Source: a virus
IMG/VR virus record: IMGVR_UViG_3300046003_004574
Span: 1-25,805 of that record
Strand: one strand, 5' to 3'
DNA length: 25,805 nucleotides
Shown here: positions 15,401-23,845 of the stretch, in pieces
Layout of the letters: each line of letters begins with the position of its first letter
Numbering within the stretch: position 1 is the stretch's first letter
Made by a program: the position numbers and the translations under genes
Notes under the pieces: model-generated
Databases searched by the model: none
The model's input: the letters and a program-made list of their open reading frames with translations, nothing else
What the model was told of the DNA's origin: nothing

Positions 15401-18102
15401 TTAATATAGATGAATACATTGGTGACCCAAGACTAGCATCATCAGGCTCGTACCCTGCTTTAAATGAGTTAAGGGATTTTTATTTCCAGAAATATTCTAA
15501 ATCTCAAAATGTATTTGATTTAATAAAACTTTTATCTTACTTTGATAATTCATTATTCAAAATGATAAAAGATTTTGTTCCTGCTAAAGCTAATTTATCA
15601 ACAGGTATAGTAATTCAACCTCATATTTTAGAAAGAAATAAAACAGCAAGACAAGAACCTACATTAGAATTTGTTCAATTTAGCGGGTCTATAGAAACAG
15701 CTTTTATAACTGGTTCTAATGGATTAGACACTGATTTAGACACTACTAATACTATAACAACCCAATATTTATCAGGAAGTATAAATGTAGTTAATACTGA
15801 TAGAAGAGAATTATTTACAGGTGAATTAGGTGGAACAGAAATTATAGTTCATTCACAATCTTTAGAAAATATAGTTTATGAATATAATTCTATTTCTATA
15901 TCTTCTTCTCAAGATATAATAAATAATTTTTCAAGATTACCTATTAATCCTGTTTTAAATAATGTTATAGGAGCAAGAACTTCTAATCGTTATTTAGATA
16001 TAGATTATTCTTATAACCCTATAATACCTGTTAATTTTAATTTCTTAACATCTAGTTTATTTTTAAATTTAAGAACAAATGCTTTCCCTTTCTTAAATTC
16101 TACTGTACAAGATAGTAATTATACTTTACATAGACATATAACTCCTAGATACTTAGGTAGCAAGAATATATCTTCTACATACAACGTATACACTCCAGGG
16201 GATCTATCATATGGTTCAGAAGCTGCTATTGATTATAATAATACAAAATTTGCTTATTTTAATGAATTAACATCTCAATCTTTAACATTCCCTAGTAGAA
16301 CTAATATTAATATTAAATATCTAATTGATAGTTCTTCTAATGTAATAGAATTAACAGAGGCTAATAAGAATGTATTTGATGTTCAAAATATCTTTAATAA
16401 AACTAAAGCTAATATAGCATTAGAGAACATTAATCAACCTTCAAAACAAAAACGTATAAATGGATTAAAACCTATATATGCTGGAGGATTTAGATATGAA
16501 CCTATCTTACAAAATTATTCATTAATAAATAGCACACAAACCTCATTATCTTTTAATCTAGAGCAAGAAATAGCAACTATTAACCCTGCATCAGGCTCAG
16601 AAATTACTGCTTCATTTAGTGGATTAAGCATAGAAGGTTTTTCATTACAAAATGATATAACAATTTCTCCTTCATTAAATCAATCTAATTCTACTTTAAG
16701 TGCTATATTAGACTCAGGGATAAATGTTAGTGTAACTAGAACTCAAGCTTCTAATGAAACTATATATCAAAAAATAACAGGTCAAATCCAAGTTAATGTA
16801 AGTGTATCACCTGATGGAGGGCAAACATTTTCATTATGGAGTAAAAATAGTAGTGGTCCATACACTTTCCCTCTACCTTTCCCTTTAACCATTACCCAGG
16901 CCTTAACTCAAACTGATGGCACTGTTGTAAATATGTGGGATAATGTTAGATATATAACCTTACCCGCTGGTTATATTGCTACTACTTACAATGGTGGTGG
17001 TTGGGTAATAAATACAATTGGTCCTAAATCCTATGCTGAAATTCAAAATTATAGTGCTAATAATGGTATTGATTATATAGAAGTTAAATCTAATGATACT
17101 GCGGCTACTTTAAATTTAGTTAATCAATTAAACTCATTTGGTACTAACCCAACTTTTAATACAGGCTCAGGTGGTCCTTATAATATTGAAGGAGATGATG
17201 GTTTATCTATAATTGCTACTTTTCAAATTGATGGTTTTATAGAATTAGTGCCTGGGGTAGGAGTAGTAAATGGATCTTCTGTATCTTTACCTTTAAAATC
17301 TTTAAATGGTTTAGAAGGAGTTATCAGAACTACTTTTAATTTTGCTAAAACTTCTACTAGCCCTAATATAAGATTTACCCAAATACCATCAATTAATTTA
17401 GGTATAGGAGGATTAGGAGGTTCTTATATTTTAACAGACGCCCCTAACTTAATATATACTACTACAATTATAGACAATGGATACAACTCAGGTTCAGGAA
17501 ATGATGATAACTGGTATTTTGAAAGAGGAGGAAATGATGTTAATAAATTAACTCAATTAACTGCTTCATATGATTTATCTACTTTATATTCAAAATATAT
17601 TTCTTCACCTATAGGAGAAGTAAATTATTTCACTCAAACATTACCTACATCTTCTATAAATGTTGGGTACCAAGAAATAAATGAAATTTTTAACCCTAAA
17701 CCTGGGGATTTAATTAGATTTTATAACCATGAAGCTGATAAATACCCATTTGCATCTGATTTTGAAAAAGAAATTATTAAAATAATACCACCTCAAGGTC
17801 CTATAGGTTCAGGCTCTTTCGGTACAGGCTCTTATGCTAATCGTTTAGTAATAGAGGTATTAGGAGATGATATACCTAATATATCATGTATAAATAAAAA
17901 CTCACTTCCTGGAGAAATAGGAAAAATTTTAAATTTTATTATAATGAGTAAAATACCTGACGAAACTAATATAATAATAATAGGTGAAAAAAATAACGGA
18001 CAAACCTCAGGAGGAATTGTATTACCCGAAAACATAAATAATAATTTAAAAGAAGAAGCAGGTAATATAGTTAAGAATTTAAAATCACAAAACTTAATTT
18101 AA
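12475..18102 (+). CDS. Giant baseplate/tail protein with LamG-like region
   Basis: 1875 residues, uninterrupted. Residues about 1-400 are beta-rich (NGDVIESVYDFRNYKINITT). About 430-580 includes helices ELFTSMLGQHYDYIWTYIKD and LYHNLPYLLKTRGTRTGLNA, plus LINCFGIPETILKVKEYGG, a pattern I associate with tail-protein-I-like segments of baseplates. About 620-820 is a LamG/concanavalin-like region (DTFEFRFKF, WWNLNITK, FSGSIQEFRYWID), a fold used for sugar binding. About 1028-1060 is FKMIKDFVPAKANLSTGIVI. The rest is Ser-, Thr- and Asn-rich beta sequence with a glycine-rich patch near 1560-1610. It may replace T4 wedge parts such as gp7/gp10 and bind host glycans. GGC codons, rare here, fall almost only in CAGGCTC. 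Confidence 0.6.
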   Translation: MEITNISSLDRTSFINQDYKPQDEILLNALEVNNEFGNPDDKIEIHVISPNGDVIESVYDFRNYKINITTQNSSLYNQIELDPKADLESFGYFSGQYDVNYNFYRQLFLSSPSNNFYISEISSDRTEIKISNNNISYNDLGQNYLNYIATRNSRNFYSDFILNFGENDTYIAVNVALDNVNTNVPSLYIKLYEPLPTNLNVKNTLWLVESISEPYSFRVNTDFIAEEIDTTIPLRGPNVNIELNDKVNLTTPYLNLSNLLDNSLTSSYQQLQSWLEEKSIEITVDYTNFNNFVHFSSAEDRLNNFKYKLTQIQSLQADIDNLNNLNPLTGSAYINSNKEILQNKLNTIIKKFDGYEYYLYYESGSKTWPKTNSSKPYINAPTTSSLALTWLGSNIESSTYYGGQILSASLYDNLNKNYIWNNLPEYIKADSQNANLELFTSMLGQHYDYIWTYIKDITDIQVADNRIDFGISKDLVADTLRNFGIKLYTNSRNQDDIYSSLLGINAEGSFLPSTGSYLINNYVTASQYTIPDNDIVKETYKRLYHNLPYLLKTRGTRTGLNALINCFGIPETILKVKEYGGSKKDENLIEQVTPKFNYSLKLNNTASLAIPFQPSYKQYLDTGFDNVYPDTFEFRFKFDNTSSLTQSLLQSQDNRLSVGITPSTSSYASLFFKVSGSGTNFITSSQITLPFYNKDWWNLNITKQSSSLSLFPSSSINQLVSDFQARVIADGGTFESTVCLLSDLNSLVTPNLTQNQYYTITVGNKDSNGIQYLTSSSLFITGELTSSNAVFNSPNTFYLGGTTDYPFSGSIQEFRYWIDSIPISDFKDHILNPRSISFNGVTSSYNNLIFRLPLGSELDNTITASLFSVHPAVTASFTSASITSSKAVLNNYISSSYKTNNETFLVNTPNVGNITEIDEKVRIVSQSLITGSVLTPYISIQKPLNPSYTNDLSIVDISLSPQDSINSDIIAQLGSFNIDEYIGDPRLASSGSYPALNELRDFYFQKYSKSQNVFDLIKLLSYFDNSLFKMIKDFVPAKANLSTGIVIQPHILERNKTARQEPTLEFVQFSGSIETAFITGSNGLDTDLDTTNTITTQYLSGSINVVNTDRRELFTGELGGTEIIVHSQSLENIVYEYNSISISSSQDIINNFSRLPINPVLNNVIGARTSNRYLDIDYSYNPIIPVNFNFLTSSLFLNLRTNAFPFLNSTVQDSNYTLHRHITPRYLGSKNISSTYNVYTPGDLSYGSEAAIDYNNTKFAYFNELTSQSLTFPSRTNINIKYLIDSSSNVIELTEANKNVFDVQNIFNKTKANIALENINQPSKQKRINGLKPIYAGGFRYEPILQNYSLINSTQTSLSFNLEQEIATINPASGSEITASFSGLSIEGFSLQNDITISPSLNQSNSTLSAILDSGINVSVTRTQASNETIYQKITGQIQVNVSVSPDGGQTFSLWSKNSSGPYTFPLPFPLTITQALTQTDGTVVNMWDNVRYITLPAGYIATTYNGGGWVINTIGPKSYAEIQNYSANNGIDYIEVKSNDTAATLNLVNQLNSFGTNPTFNTGSGGPYNIEGDDGLSIIATFQIDGFIELVPGVGVVNGSSVSLPLKSLNGLEGVIRTTFNFAKTSTSPNIRFTQIPSINLGIGGLGGSYILTDAPNLIYTTTIIDNGYNSGSGNDDNWYFERGGNDVNKLTQLTASYDLSTLYSKYISSPIGEVNYFTQTLPTSSINVGYQEINEIFNPKPGDLIRFYNHEADKYPFASDFEKEIIKIIPPQGPIGSGSFGTGSYANRLVIEVLGDDIPNISCINKNSLPGEIGKILNFIIMSKIPDETNIIIIGEKNNGQTSGGIVLPENINNNLKEEAGNIVKNLKSQNLI

Positions 18103-18118
18103 AAAATAAAAAATACAT

Positions 18119-18131
18119 ATATTTATAATTA
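18119..18131 (+). promoter_or_regulatory. Late-promoter-like ATATTTATAWTW, copy 4
   Basis: ATATTTATAATTA in the 47-base gap between the giant baseplate gene and the first fibre-locus gene, 18 bases before ATG 18150. It would open the tail-fibre unit. The surrounding leader is nearly all A and T, so the core must be judged against the other copies and not by composition alone. Confidence 0.55.
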
Positions 18132-18149
18132 GTAATTACAAAAATAAAA

Positions 18150-18809
18150 ATGGGATACTTAAATAATACAACAGTAACAGTTGATGCCATCCTTACTAAA
18201 AAAGGAAGAGAACTCTTAGCAAAAAATGATGGTTCATTTAGAATCACACAATTCGCTTTATCAGATGATGAAATAGATTACACTTTATATAATCCAAACC
18301 ATCCATCAGGTTCAGCATTTTACGGTGAAGCTATTGAAGCTATGCCTATAATAGAGGCATTTCCTGATGAAACTCAAATTATGAAGTATAAGTTAATAAC
18401 TTTACCTAGAGGAACAGCTAAATTACCTGTGTTGGATATAGGATATTCATCTATTACTTTAAAACAAGGAGCTACATTAGCTATTACACCTCAAACTTTA
18501 AACTATTTAGGAGCTTCAACAGCGTTTGAATCTTCAGGATACACTGCTACAATCGGAGATTCTAGATTATTATCAACTTTTAATGGAGTAGGTATTAATA
18601 CTACTGAAGTTCAAGCTTTAAATTCATCAACAACTATAGGTACTAATGTTTCTAGAACTGTAATTGGTTCAACTATAAACTTAACAGCTACTACTGTTAA
18701 TACTTTATTTGGTACAAGAACATCTTTAAGTACTATTTTAACTTTAACAGGTAGAGATTCAGGTGCAAGAATAACAGTACCTGTAATAATAACAAAAGTA
18801 ACTAGCTAA
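18150..18809 (+). CDS. Virion protein with conserved N-terminal module
   Basis: 219 residues. The first 100 read NNTTVTVDAILTKKGRELLA, then FRITQFALSDDEIDYTLYN, then GEAIEAMPIIEAFPDETQIM, LPRGT and a C-terminal LPVLDIGY strand. I recall this module as well conserved among large marine phages, where it is annotated as structural. Residues 105-219 are Thr- and Ser-rich beta sequence ending in a repeated Ig-like strand pattern (TILTLTGRDSGARITVPVII). It probably joins the fibres to the baseplate or decorates them. It heads a five-gene run of fibre-type proteins. The exact location in the virion is not shown by the sequence. Confidence 0.6.
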   Translation: MGYLNNTTVTVDAILTKKGRELLAKNDGSFRITQFALSDDEIDYTLYNPNHPSGSAFYGEAIEAMPIIEAFPDETQIMKYKLITLPRGTAKLPVLDIGYSSITLKQGATLAITPQTLNYLGASTAFESSGYTATIGDSRLLSTFNGVGINTTEVQALNSSTTIGTNVSRTVIGSTINLTATTVNTLFGTRTSLSTILTLTGRDSGARITVPVIITKVTS

Positions 18810-18821
18810 TAAAAAACTAAT

Positions 18822-19865
18822 ATGAGCTTTATATCATTTAACGCTGAAGATTTTGTAGTAAGTGCTGATTCTATAACTTCTATATTATGGAGTAATAATC
18901 AAACTACTCTATCTAATTTTTTCACATCACCAACTTCTATAAATAATAATGCTTATTTACAAGTATATGCTGAAAATCCTACCACTAACCCTACAGCCTT
19001 GCCTCAATTTTCAATTGCTTATGGACAAGTAAATGGTTCAGGCTCAGCTCCTATTAATTCATCTGTTGTAGGTTTATCTCCAACAAGAATTACTTATGGT
19101 CAATATAGAACCTTAATTAATGGAGATGAAAATACTAATTTAAATTTTGGAGCAGGTAATACTAATTCTCCTGATTTTTATGTTCTTAACATAGGTAGGG
19201 CTAATTATAAAGAAAAATTATTCCTTGGTACTTTCAATTTAACCTTATCAGGTTCTGATGGTACTAATCAGTCTTTAATCCAATTAACTAATAATAGTAC
19301 TCAAGTAACTACTTTAAATTATTGTGATGCGGGTAGAGTATTTGACATAGTAAGTGGCTCTAATGGGGCTTCAACAACATCTATAGTATCCGGAAGTTCA
19401 GCAGCAGGATATACAATTTCAGGTTCTTATGGTAAATTTTTACCTGATGTTGGATTAATATTATTAAATGCTAGAGCTTTATCTTTATCTGCTAGTTTTG
19501 GAGGTATAGGTTTAACTCCTGGTACTTCTAATAACTCAACTACTTTAGGTAATACTAATTTAGGATTATTTAATGCTATTAATAATGGAAAATATTTTTC
19601 ATTAAATAGTGAAGAAACTATAACTTCTGATTATATATTTGTTAGAATCAAAAATAATGATTTTAACTATACTACTAACCCATCTATGATTAGTGGTAGC
19701 GGGGAATTTTATTATCCTTCATTAGTTAATAACCCAGAAACTTTTATTACTACAGTTGGATTATATAATGATAATAATGAATTATTAGCTGTAGCTAAAT
19801 TATCAAAACCCTTATCAAAGAATTTTACAAAAGAAGCTCTTGTTAGAGTTAAATTAGATTTTTAA
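18822..19865 (+). CDS. Fibre-locus protein with TVGLYN C-terminal domain
   Basis: 347 residues of Ser-, Asn-, Thr- and Gly-rich beta sequence. The N-terminus (MSFISFNAEDFVVSADSITS) is followed by an assortment of strands with one Cys. Residues 268-347 form a distinct domain: SDYIFVRIKNNDFNYTTNPS, a variable loop, then TTVGLYNDNNELLAVAKLSK and VRVKLDF. The same domain makes up nearly all of the small protein at 22901-23185, so the locus carries two copies. Its place at the end suggests a cap, trimerisation or attachment unit. Host binding by the middle part is plausible but unproven. The stop is followed after three bases by the SprB-like fibre gene. Confidence 0.6.
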   Translation: MSFISFNAEDFVVSADSITSILWSNNQTTLSNFFTSPTSINNNAYLQVYAENPTTNPTALPQFSIAYGQVNGSGSAPINSSVVGLSPTRITYGQYRTLINGDENTNLNFGAGNTNSPDFYVLNIGRANYKEKLFLGTFNLTLSGSDGTNQSLIQLTNNSTQVTTLNYCDAGRVFDIVSGSNGASTTSIVSGSSAAGYTISGSYGKFLPDVGLILLNARALSLSASFGGIGLTPGTSNNSTTLGNTNLGLFNAINNGKYFSLNSEETITSDYIFVRIKNNDFNYTTNPSMISGSGEFYYPSLVNNPETFITTVGLYNDNNELLAVAKLSKPLSKNFTKEALVRVKLDF

Positions 19866-19868
19866 TGA

Positions 19869-21905
19869 ATGAGTTTTTCATATAAAACATTAAGTTCAAA
19901 TGATATTACTTTAACCTCCTATATAGCTAATAAGCAATGGGAGGTTAATAGTTTATCTTTATCGGAAAATGGTATTAAAATTTATGTAGGAGAGAACATA
20001 CCAATCACTTCTATTTCACCTTTTAATCCTACTAATGATACTGAAACTACAAATGAGGAATATAGAAGACTAATATTTTCTTCTATACAACACCTTTTCT
20101 ATAAAAACTATATATCAGGTTCCAACACAGGCTCATTTTTTAGATCATCTCCATATATTAATTATGAACAATCTACTTTATCATCAGGTTCTTCATTATT
20201 AACTACTTTAAGATATTTACCTCAAAAAACAGGCAGTAGTAATCCTAATTTTTCATCTTATGATGAAGGTATAATCTATGATGGAGGTGGTTTATATGAT
20301 GATACTTCGTATGACGGGGATAGAGGTAGTAAAATAGCAGTTATATCAATTGACCAAAACATATTTGGCTCCGGGTTATCCCCTAATTCTGTATTTATGT
20401 CAAGTTCTACTTATTATTTAAGGGATGATGGTGAAGGAAATTTCTTTGATTATTATAATGAAGAAAATTATCTTAACCCTATTTCTTCATCTTTAATAGG
20501 TAATGTTTTTTATTCTTTTGGTTTAATAGTTATAACTAATGAAAATTATTTATGTTCTTTAAATTTACCACCAACAGCTGTAAATGATTATTTTTCTAGC
20601 TTAAATTTAGATACACCAAAAATATTTGATATATTAGGAAACGATTATTCAGATTGTGGTAATATACTTTTTGATAGTTTTACTACCCATTCTATAGAAG
20701 GATATACATTCCCAACTTTCACTTATGATAATGGATTTATAACTATATTAAACGAACAACCCAATTATATACCAGGAGAATATAAAATAGGATATACCAT
20801 ATTAAATAATAATTTAGTATCTAGTAATACTGCTTCTATAAATTTAAATATTACTTCCCAACCATTACAAATAGAAAATTTAATTACATCCTCAGTTTGT
20901 TTTGGAAATGTATCAATGGTTCCTGTTACTTTTTCTATAAATTATGGAGTACCTTATTACAGTTACTCTTTAGATAATGGTGCAACTTATACAGGAGTAA
21001 ATTCCTTATCTAGTACTACTATAAGTGGTAGTATAACGGCATCTAGTAATAACATAATTTATATTAAAGATTATTTAAACGAAATAATAACAGCATCATT
21101 CTCAACATTATACCCAGAAATAACAGCTTATACTCAAATTACTAAACCACCATGTTCTACTACATCTCAAAATGGTATAATTTATGTTTCAAGTAATACG
21201 GCAATTTCAGCTAGTATTGGTTCAACAAGATTAAAATTACCTAATTCTTTTAGTGGTATAGGAACAGGGTCTATTGTATTAGGATTAACTTCTAGTTTTG
21301 GATGTACTACTAGTTCTATAATACAAGTAGGAGTATATCCTGCTTTAACTGCTAGTGTTACTCAATCTAATGTATCATGTTATGGAGGTAATAATGGGTA
21401 TTTGGAAGTTAATTTTACTAATGTGATAGATAATTCATTAGTATTTTTAACTGATCCTACATCTTCATTAATATATAATGGAATACCTATAAATAATTTT
21501 CCTAATAATTCTGTTACAGCCTCTAATTTAGGTACTGGTAGTTATAGTTTACAACTAATTGTTAGTGACGCGATGACACAATGTCAAAATTATACTAGTT
21601 CTTTTAATATAACAAGTTCATCTCCAATATTATTTAATGTTACAGCTTCATACATAAATTCATGTTCAAATCAAGTAATATTTAATGCAACTGGAGGAAA
21701 TGGTACTTACACATATTACGCTGTTAATACTGGTTCAAATATACAATACTCATCAACAACTTCTCCATTAAACTTAGGTTCAACTAATGGTGGGACATTT
21801 TCAACATTTGTTATAGATAATAACAATTGTGTTTCTACTTCTTCTTTATTAAATGTGTATGGAAGAATTTATATTTATAGCGGATCAAGTTGCGAAACAA
21901 TTTAA
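19869..21905 (+). CDS. Tail-fibre protein with SprB-like repeats
   Basis: 678 residues. Residues 1-230 are a virion-attachment-like region (MSFSYKTLSSNDITLTSYIA; GSKIAVISIDQNIFGSGLSP). About 233-328 is a cadherin/Ig-like domain (PPTAVNDYF, then KIFDILGNDYSD). About 335-663 holds roughly four SprB-like modules, clearest at 492-582: NVSCYGGNNGYLEV, then ASNLGTGSYSLQLIVSDAMT with a closing cysteine. Others begin at SSVCFGN (341), PPCSTTSQNG (427) and NSCSNQVIFNATGGNGTY (597). SprB repeats are known from gliding and cell-surface adhesins of Bacteroidota. A phage fibre carrying them suggests capture from, or mimicry of, host surface proteins. The paired cysteines could be structural. It ends one base before the next gene. 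Confidence 0.7.
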   Translation: MSFSYKTLSSNDITLTSYIANKQWEVNSLSLSENGIKIYVGENIPITSISPFNPTNDTETTNEEYRRLIFSSIQHLFYKNYISGSNTGSFFRSSPYINYEQSTLSSGSSLLTTLRYLPQKTGSSNPNFSSYDEGIIYDGGGLYDDTSYDGDRGSKIAVISIDQNIFGSGLSPNSVFMSSSTYYLRDDGEGNFFDYYNEENYLNPISSSLIGNVFYSFGLIVITNENYLCSLNLPPTAVNDYFSSLNLDTPKIFDILGNDYSDCGNILFDSFTTHSIEGYTFPTFTYDNGFITILNEQPNYIPGEYKIGYTILNNNLVSSNTASINLNITSQPLQIENLITSSVCFGNVSMVPVTFSINYGVPYYSYSLDNGATYTGVNSLSSTTISGSITASSNNIIYIKDYLNEIITASFSTLYPEITAYTQITKPPCSTTSQNGIIYVSSNTAISASIGSTRLKLPNSFSGIGTGSIVLGLTSSFGCTTSSIIQVGVYPALTASVTQSNVSCYGGNNGYLEVNFTNVIDNSLVFLTDPTSSLIYNGIPINNFPNNSVTASNLGTGSYSLQLIVSDAMTQCQNYTSSFNITSSSPILFNVTASYINSCSNQVIFNATGGNGTYTYYAVNTGSNIQYSSTTSPLNLGSTNGGTFSTFVIDNNNCVSTSSLLNVYGRIYIYSGSSCETI

Positions 21906-21906
21906 A

Positions 21907-22899
21907 ATGACTAATACAGGATACTTAACTAGTTCAGGAATACAACAAGTTTTTACTACAGGACCTTTATCAGGTTCTGTAGTGACTTCAAGTTATTCAG
22001 TAGGTTCAACATTTTTTGGCCCTACAGTAGATTTTAAACAATCTTTTATATCAGGTACGGTAGATGATATTTACCCATGTAGTAATACTCCTCAAATATT
22101 TTACAGATATTATCTAGACCCATTATGTGCTGCTTGTATAACTCCTATTCTAATATCAGGTACTACTGAATGTATTAATGAATATAATTTTAATTATATT
22201 ATTGATAGAGGTGAAGTCAATTCAACAGAAACTCCATATACTGTAGTATATTTTAGTACTACATCTGATTTTAGTTTTAATACAGGTTCTTATGTTCAAA
22301 ATAATTTACTTAATAGTAGAAGTCTTTCTATTAATGTTAGTTCAAGTTTAACATCACCAATCCCTGGTAGAACCACTCCTGTTTATTTTAAAGCTTTTAA
22401 TAGTTGTAGTGCGGTCTTATCATCATCTTTTAGTAATACTCTAATAGTATCTTGTAGTAACTCTACTCCTACTAGTTCATACTCAAATTTTATTTTAGAT
22501 ATAGAAAATTCTTTCTTTGGAGCTTCATCCATTCAGTACAGTTATAATGGATCAAATTATAATATTTCATTCAATCAATCTTCTAGTATAACATTTGCAA
22601 CTGAAACTTTATCAATACCTGTCAAAATTCTAGGATTAAGAGAATCATCTGATAATATGATGTTCATAGATAAATTAGAAGGAACTATAGAAGGAATAGT
22701 AGCAACCGTTATAACAGACAGACGTTCAAATATAACAAATACAACATCTCTTACAGAATACCCAGGAACAGCTGTTGTTAATATTGATAATAATAATACA
22801 ACAGTAGATTTAACAATTGATATAGATAGAAATACTTTTACTGATAGTGGAAGAATAAGAGTTGATATAACTAGTGCAACTCCTTTAGAACCTGAATAA
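21907..22899 (+). CDS. Fibre-locus protein, Cys-containing beta type
   Basis: 330 residues from ATG 21907, chosen because it directly follows the upstream stop, as at most junctions here. A longer frame from ATG 21853 would overlap the upstream gene by 53 bases. The first 190 residues are fibronectin- or PKD-like strands with several cysteines (CSNTPQIFYRYYLDPLCAAC, then CINEYNFNYIIDRGEV). They repeat a pattern of a Cys, a strand, T-P-Y-TVVYFSTTSDFSF and a closing Cys-Ser. The last 130 residues are a charged beta region (SIPVKILGLRESSDNMMFID; DRNTFTDSGRIRVDIT). It is probably the distal part of a fibre made with its neighbours. The N-terminal GYLTSSGIQQVFTTGPLSGS is reminiscent of an adhesin strand. 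Confidence 0.55.
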   Translation: MTNTGYLTSSGIQQVFTTGPLSGSVVTSSYSVGSTFFGPTVDFKQSFISGTVDDIYPCSNTPQIFYRYYLDPLCAACITPILISGTTECINEYNFNYIIDRGEVNSTETPYTVVYFSTTSDFSFNTGSYVQNNLLNSRSLSINVSSSLTSPIPGRTTPVYFKAFNSCSAVLSSSFSNTLIVSCSNSTPTSSYSNFILDIENSFFGASSIQYSYNGSNYNISFNQSSSITFATETLSIPVKILGLRESSDNMMFIDKLEGTIEGIVATVITDRRSNITNTTSLTEYPGTAVVNIDNNNTTVDLTIDIDRNTFTDSGRIRVDITSATPLEPE

Positions 22900-22900
22900 T

Positions 22901-23185
22901 ATGGAATCTACAATAAAATTTAAAAGTGAATATATAATTTATGAAAACGAAGTCCGTTGTAAAATAGGAGAAAATGATTTTAATATGTCTACTAATCCTA
23001 CCATAACAACTGATAATTCGGGTTCATTAAGGGATTTTGCTACTAGTTCATTCTTTGCTCCCTATGTTACAACTGTAGGTCTATATAATGAAAGAAATGA
23101 ATTATTAGTAGTAGCTAAATTAGCTAAACCCCTATCCCTATCTTCAGTAGCAGATACAACAATAGTAGTAAAATACGATATTTAA
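22901..23185 (+). CDS. Stand-alone copy of the TVGLYN fibre domain
   Basis: 94 residues. Nearly the whole protein matches the C-terminal domain of the protein at 18822-19865. SEYI...EVRCKIGENDFNMSTNPT corresponds to SDYIFVRIKNNDFNYTTNPS, TTVGLYNERNELLVVAKLAK to TTVGLYNDNNELLAVAKLSK, and VVKYDI to VRVKLDF. It starts one base after the preceding stop. It may be a domain once fused to the upstream fibre protein and now separate, or a dedicated cap subunit. A Cys in CKIGEN is unique to this copy. Confidence 0.65.
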   Translation: MESTIKFKSEYIIYENEVRCKIGENDFNMSTNPTITTDNSGSLRDFATSSFFAPYVTTVGLYNERNELLVVAKLAKPLSLSSVADTTIVVKYDI

Positions 23186-23196
23186 AAATAAAAATT

Positions 23197-23643
23197 ATGT
23201 GGTTATATAAAGGAAAAGAAATAAAAGAATTATCAGACATACCCGAAAATACTTTCGGGTTTATCTATGTTGTAACACACACCCCTACAGGAAGAAAATA
23301 CTTAGGTAAAAAACAATTAATGTCAGTTCAGAAAAAAGCTTTAGGTAAAAAGGAATTAGCCTTAATTACTGATGGTAGAGCTAGTAAGAAAAAAACTGTA
23401 ATTAAAGAATCTGATTGGAAAACCTATCATGGCTCACATGTTGAAATAAAACAATTAATAAAAGACAAAAAACATTTGGAATTTACAAGAGAGATACTTA
23501 CATTTGTTCCTACTAAGAAACTTCTTACTTACTATGAAACTAAATATCTTTTTATAAATGAAGTTCTAGAAAAGCAGAATGAGTACATAAATGATAATAT
23601 TCTTGGAAAATTTTATAAAAAAGATTTTGCCTCCCAAAAATAA
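23197..23643 (+). CDS. GIY-YIG-like nuclease, probable
   Basis: 148 residues. FGFIYVVTHTPTGRKYLGKK (21-40) has the paired strand pattern of the GIY-YIG fold (F/Y-I-Y...YLGKK). It is followed by ESDWKTYHGSHVEIKQLIKD with its W-x-x-Y-x-G-S motif, FTREILTF, and LLTYYETKYLF, where the glutamate would be catalytic. ENDNILGKFY-like residues (YINDNILGKFY) close the domain. This set matches, from memory, phage homing-like or Seg-type endonucleases. Its place between fibre genes and the primase suggests a mobile or host-DNA-cutting role. A second GIY-YIG relative of a different branch lies at 1664-2284. The gap to the upstream gene is 11 bases of A and T. Confidence 0.6.
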   Translation: MWLYKGKEIKELSDIPENTFGFIYVVTHTPTGRKYLGKKQLMSVQKKALGKKELALITDGRASKKKTVIKESDWKTYHGSHVEIKQLIKDKKHLEFTREILTFVPTKKLLTYYETKYLFINEVLEKQNEYINDNILGKFYKKDFASQK

Positions 23644-23672
23644 TTCATTATATTAAATAAAAAATAATCCTT

Positions 23673-23828
23673 ATGAAACGCTACGGTCTTTTCGCTAAAA
23701 ATTCAAATGAAGCTATCAATAATATACCTTCAAAAAATTTAGAAGAAGCAAAACAATTTTTTGTTTCTCAAAAACAATTAAATGTAGAAAAGTTTGATCA
23801 ACTATTTGAAGTTAGAGCAATAAATTAA
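23673..23828 (+). CDS. 51-residue conserved-looking small protein
   Basis: A short frame from ATG 23673 to TAA 23828, in the same orientation as its neighbours and filling the gap between the GIY-YIG-like gene and the primase. The protein begins MKRYGLFAKNSNEAINNIPS and ends with helices KNLEEAKQFFVSQK and FDQLFEVRAIN. Codon use fits the flanking genes, and the reading is free of stops. It reads as two helices after a beta start. Small proteins of this kind recur next to T4-like replication genes, but I cannot name a function. Confidence 0.6.
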   Translation: MKRYGLFAKNSNEAINNIPSKNLEEAKQFFVSQKQLNVEKFDQLFEVRAIN

Positions 23829-23845
23829 TTAAATTAAAATAGGTT

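Noticed and set aside
21868-21876. ATATTTATA near the end of the SprB-like fibre gene, 30 bases before the next ATG
   Set aside because: It lies within coding sequence (RIYIYS) and lacks the WTW extension of the gap copies.
21853-21906. Extended start of the Cys-containing fibre-locus gene
   Set aside because: The 53-base overlap is out of keeping with neighbouring junctions; ATG 21907 directly after the upstream stop fits better.
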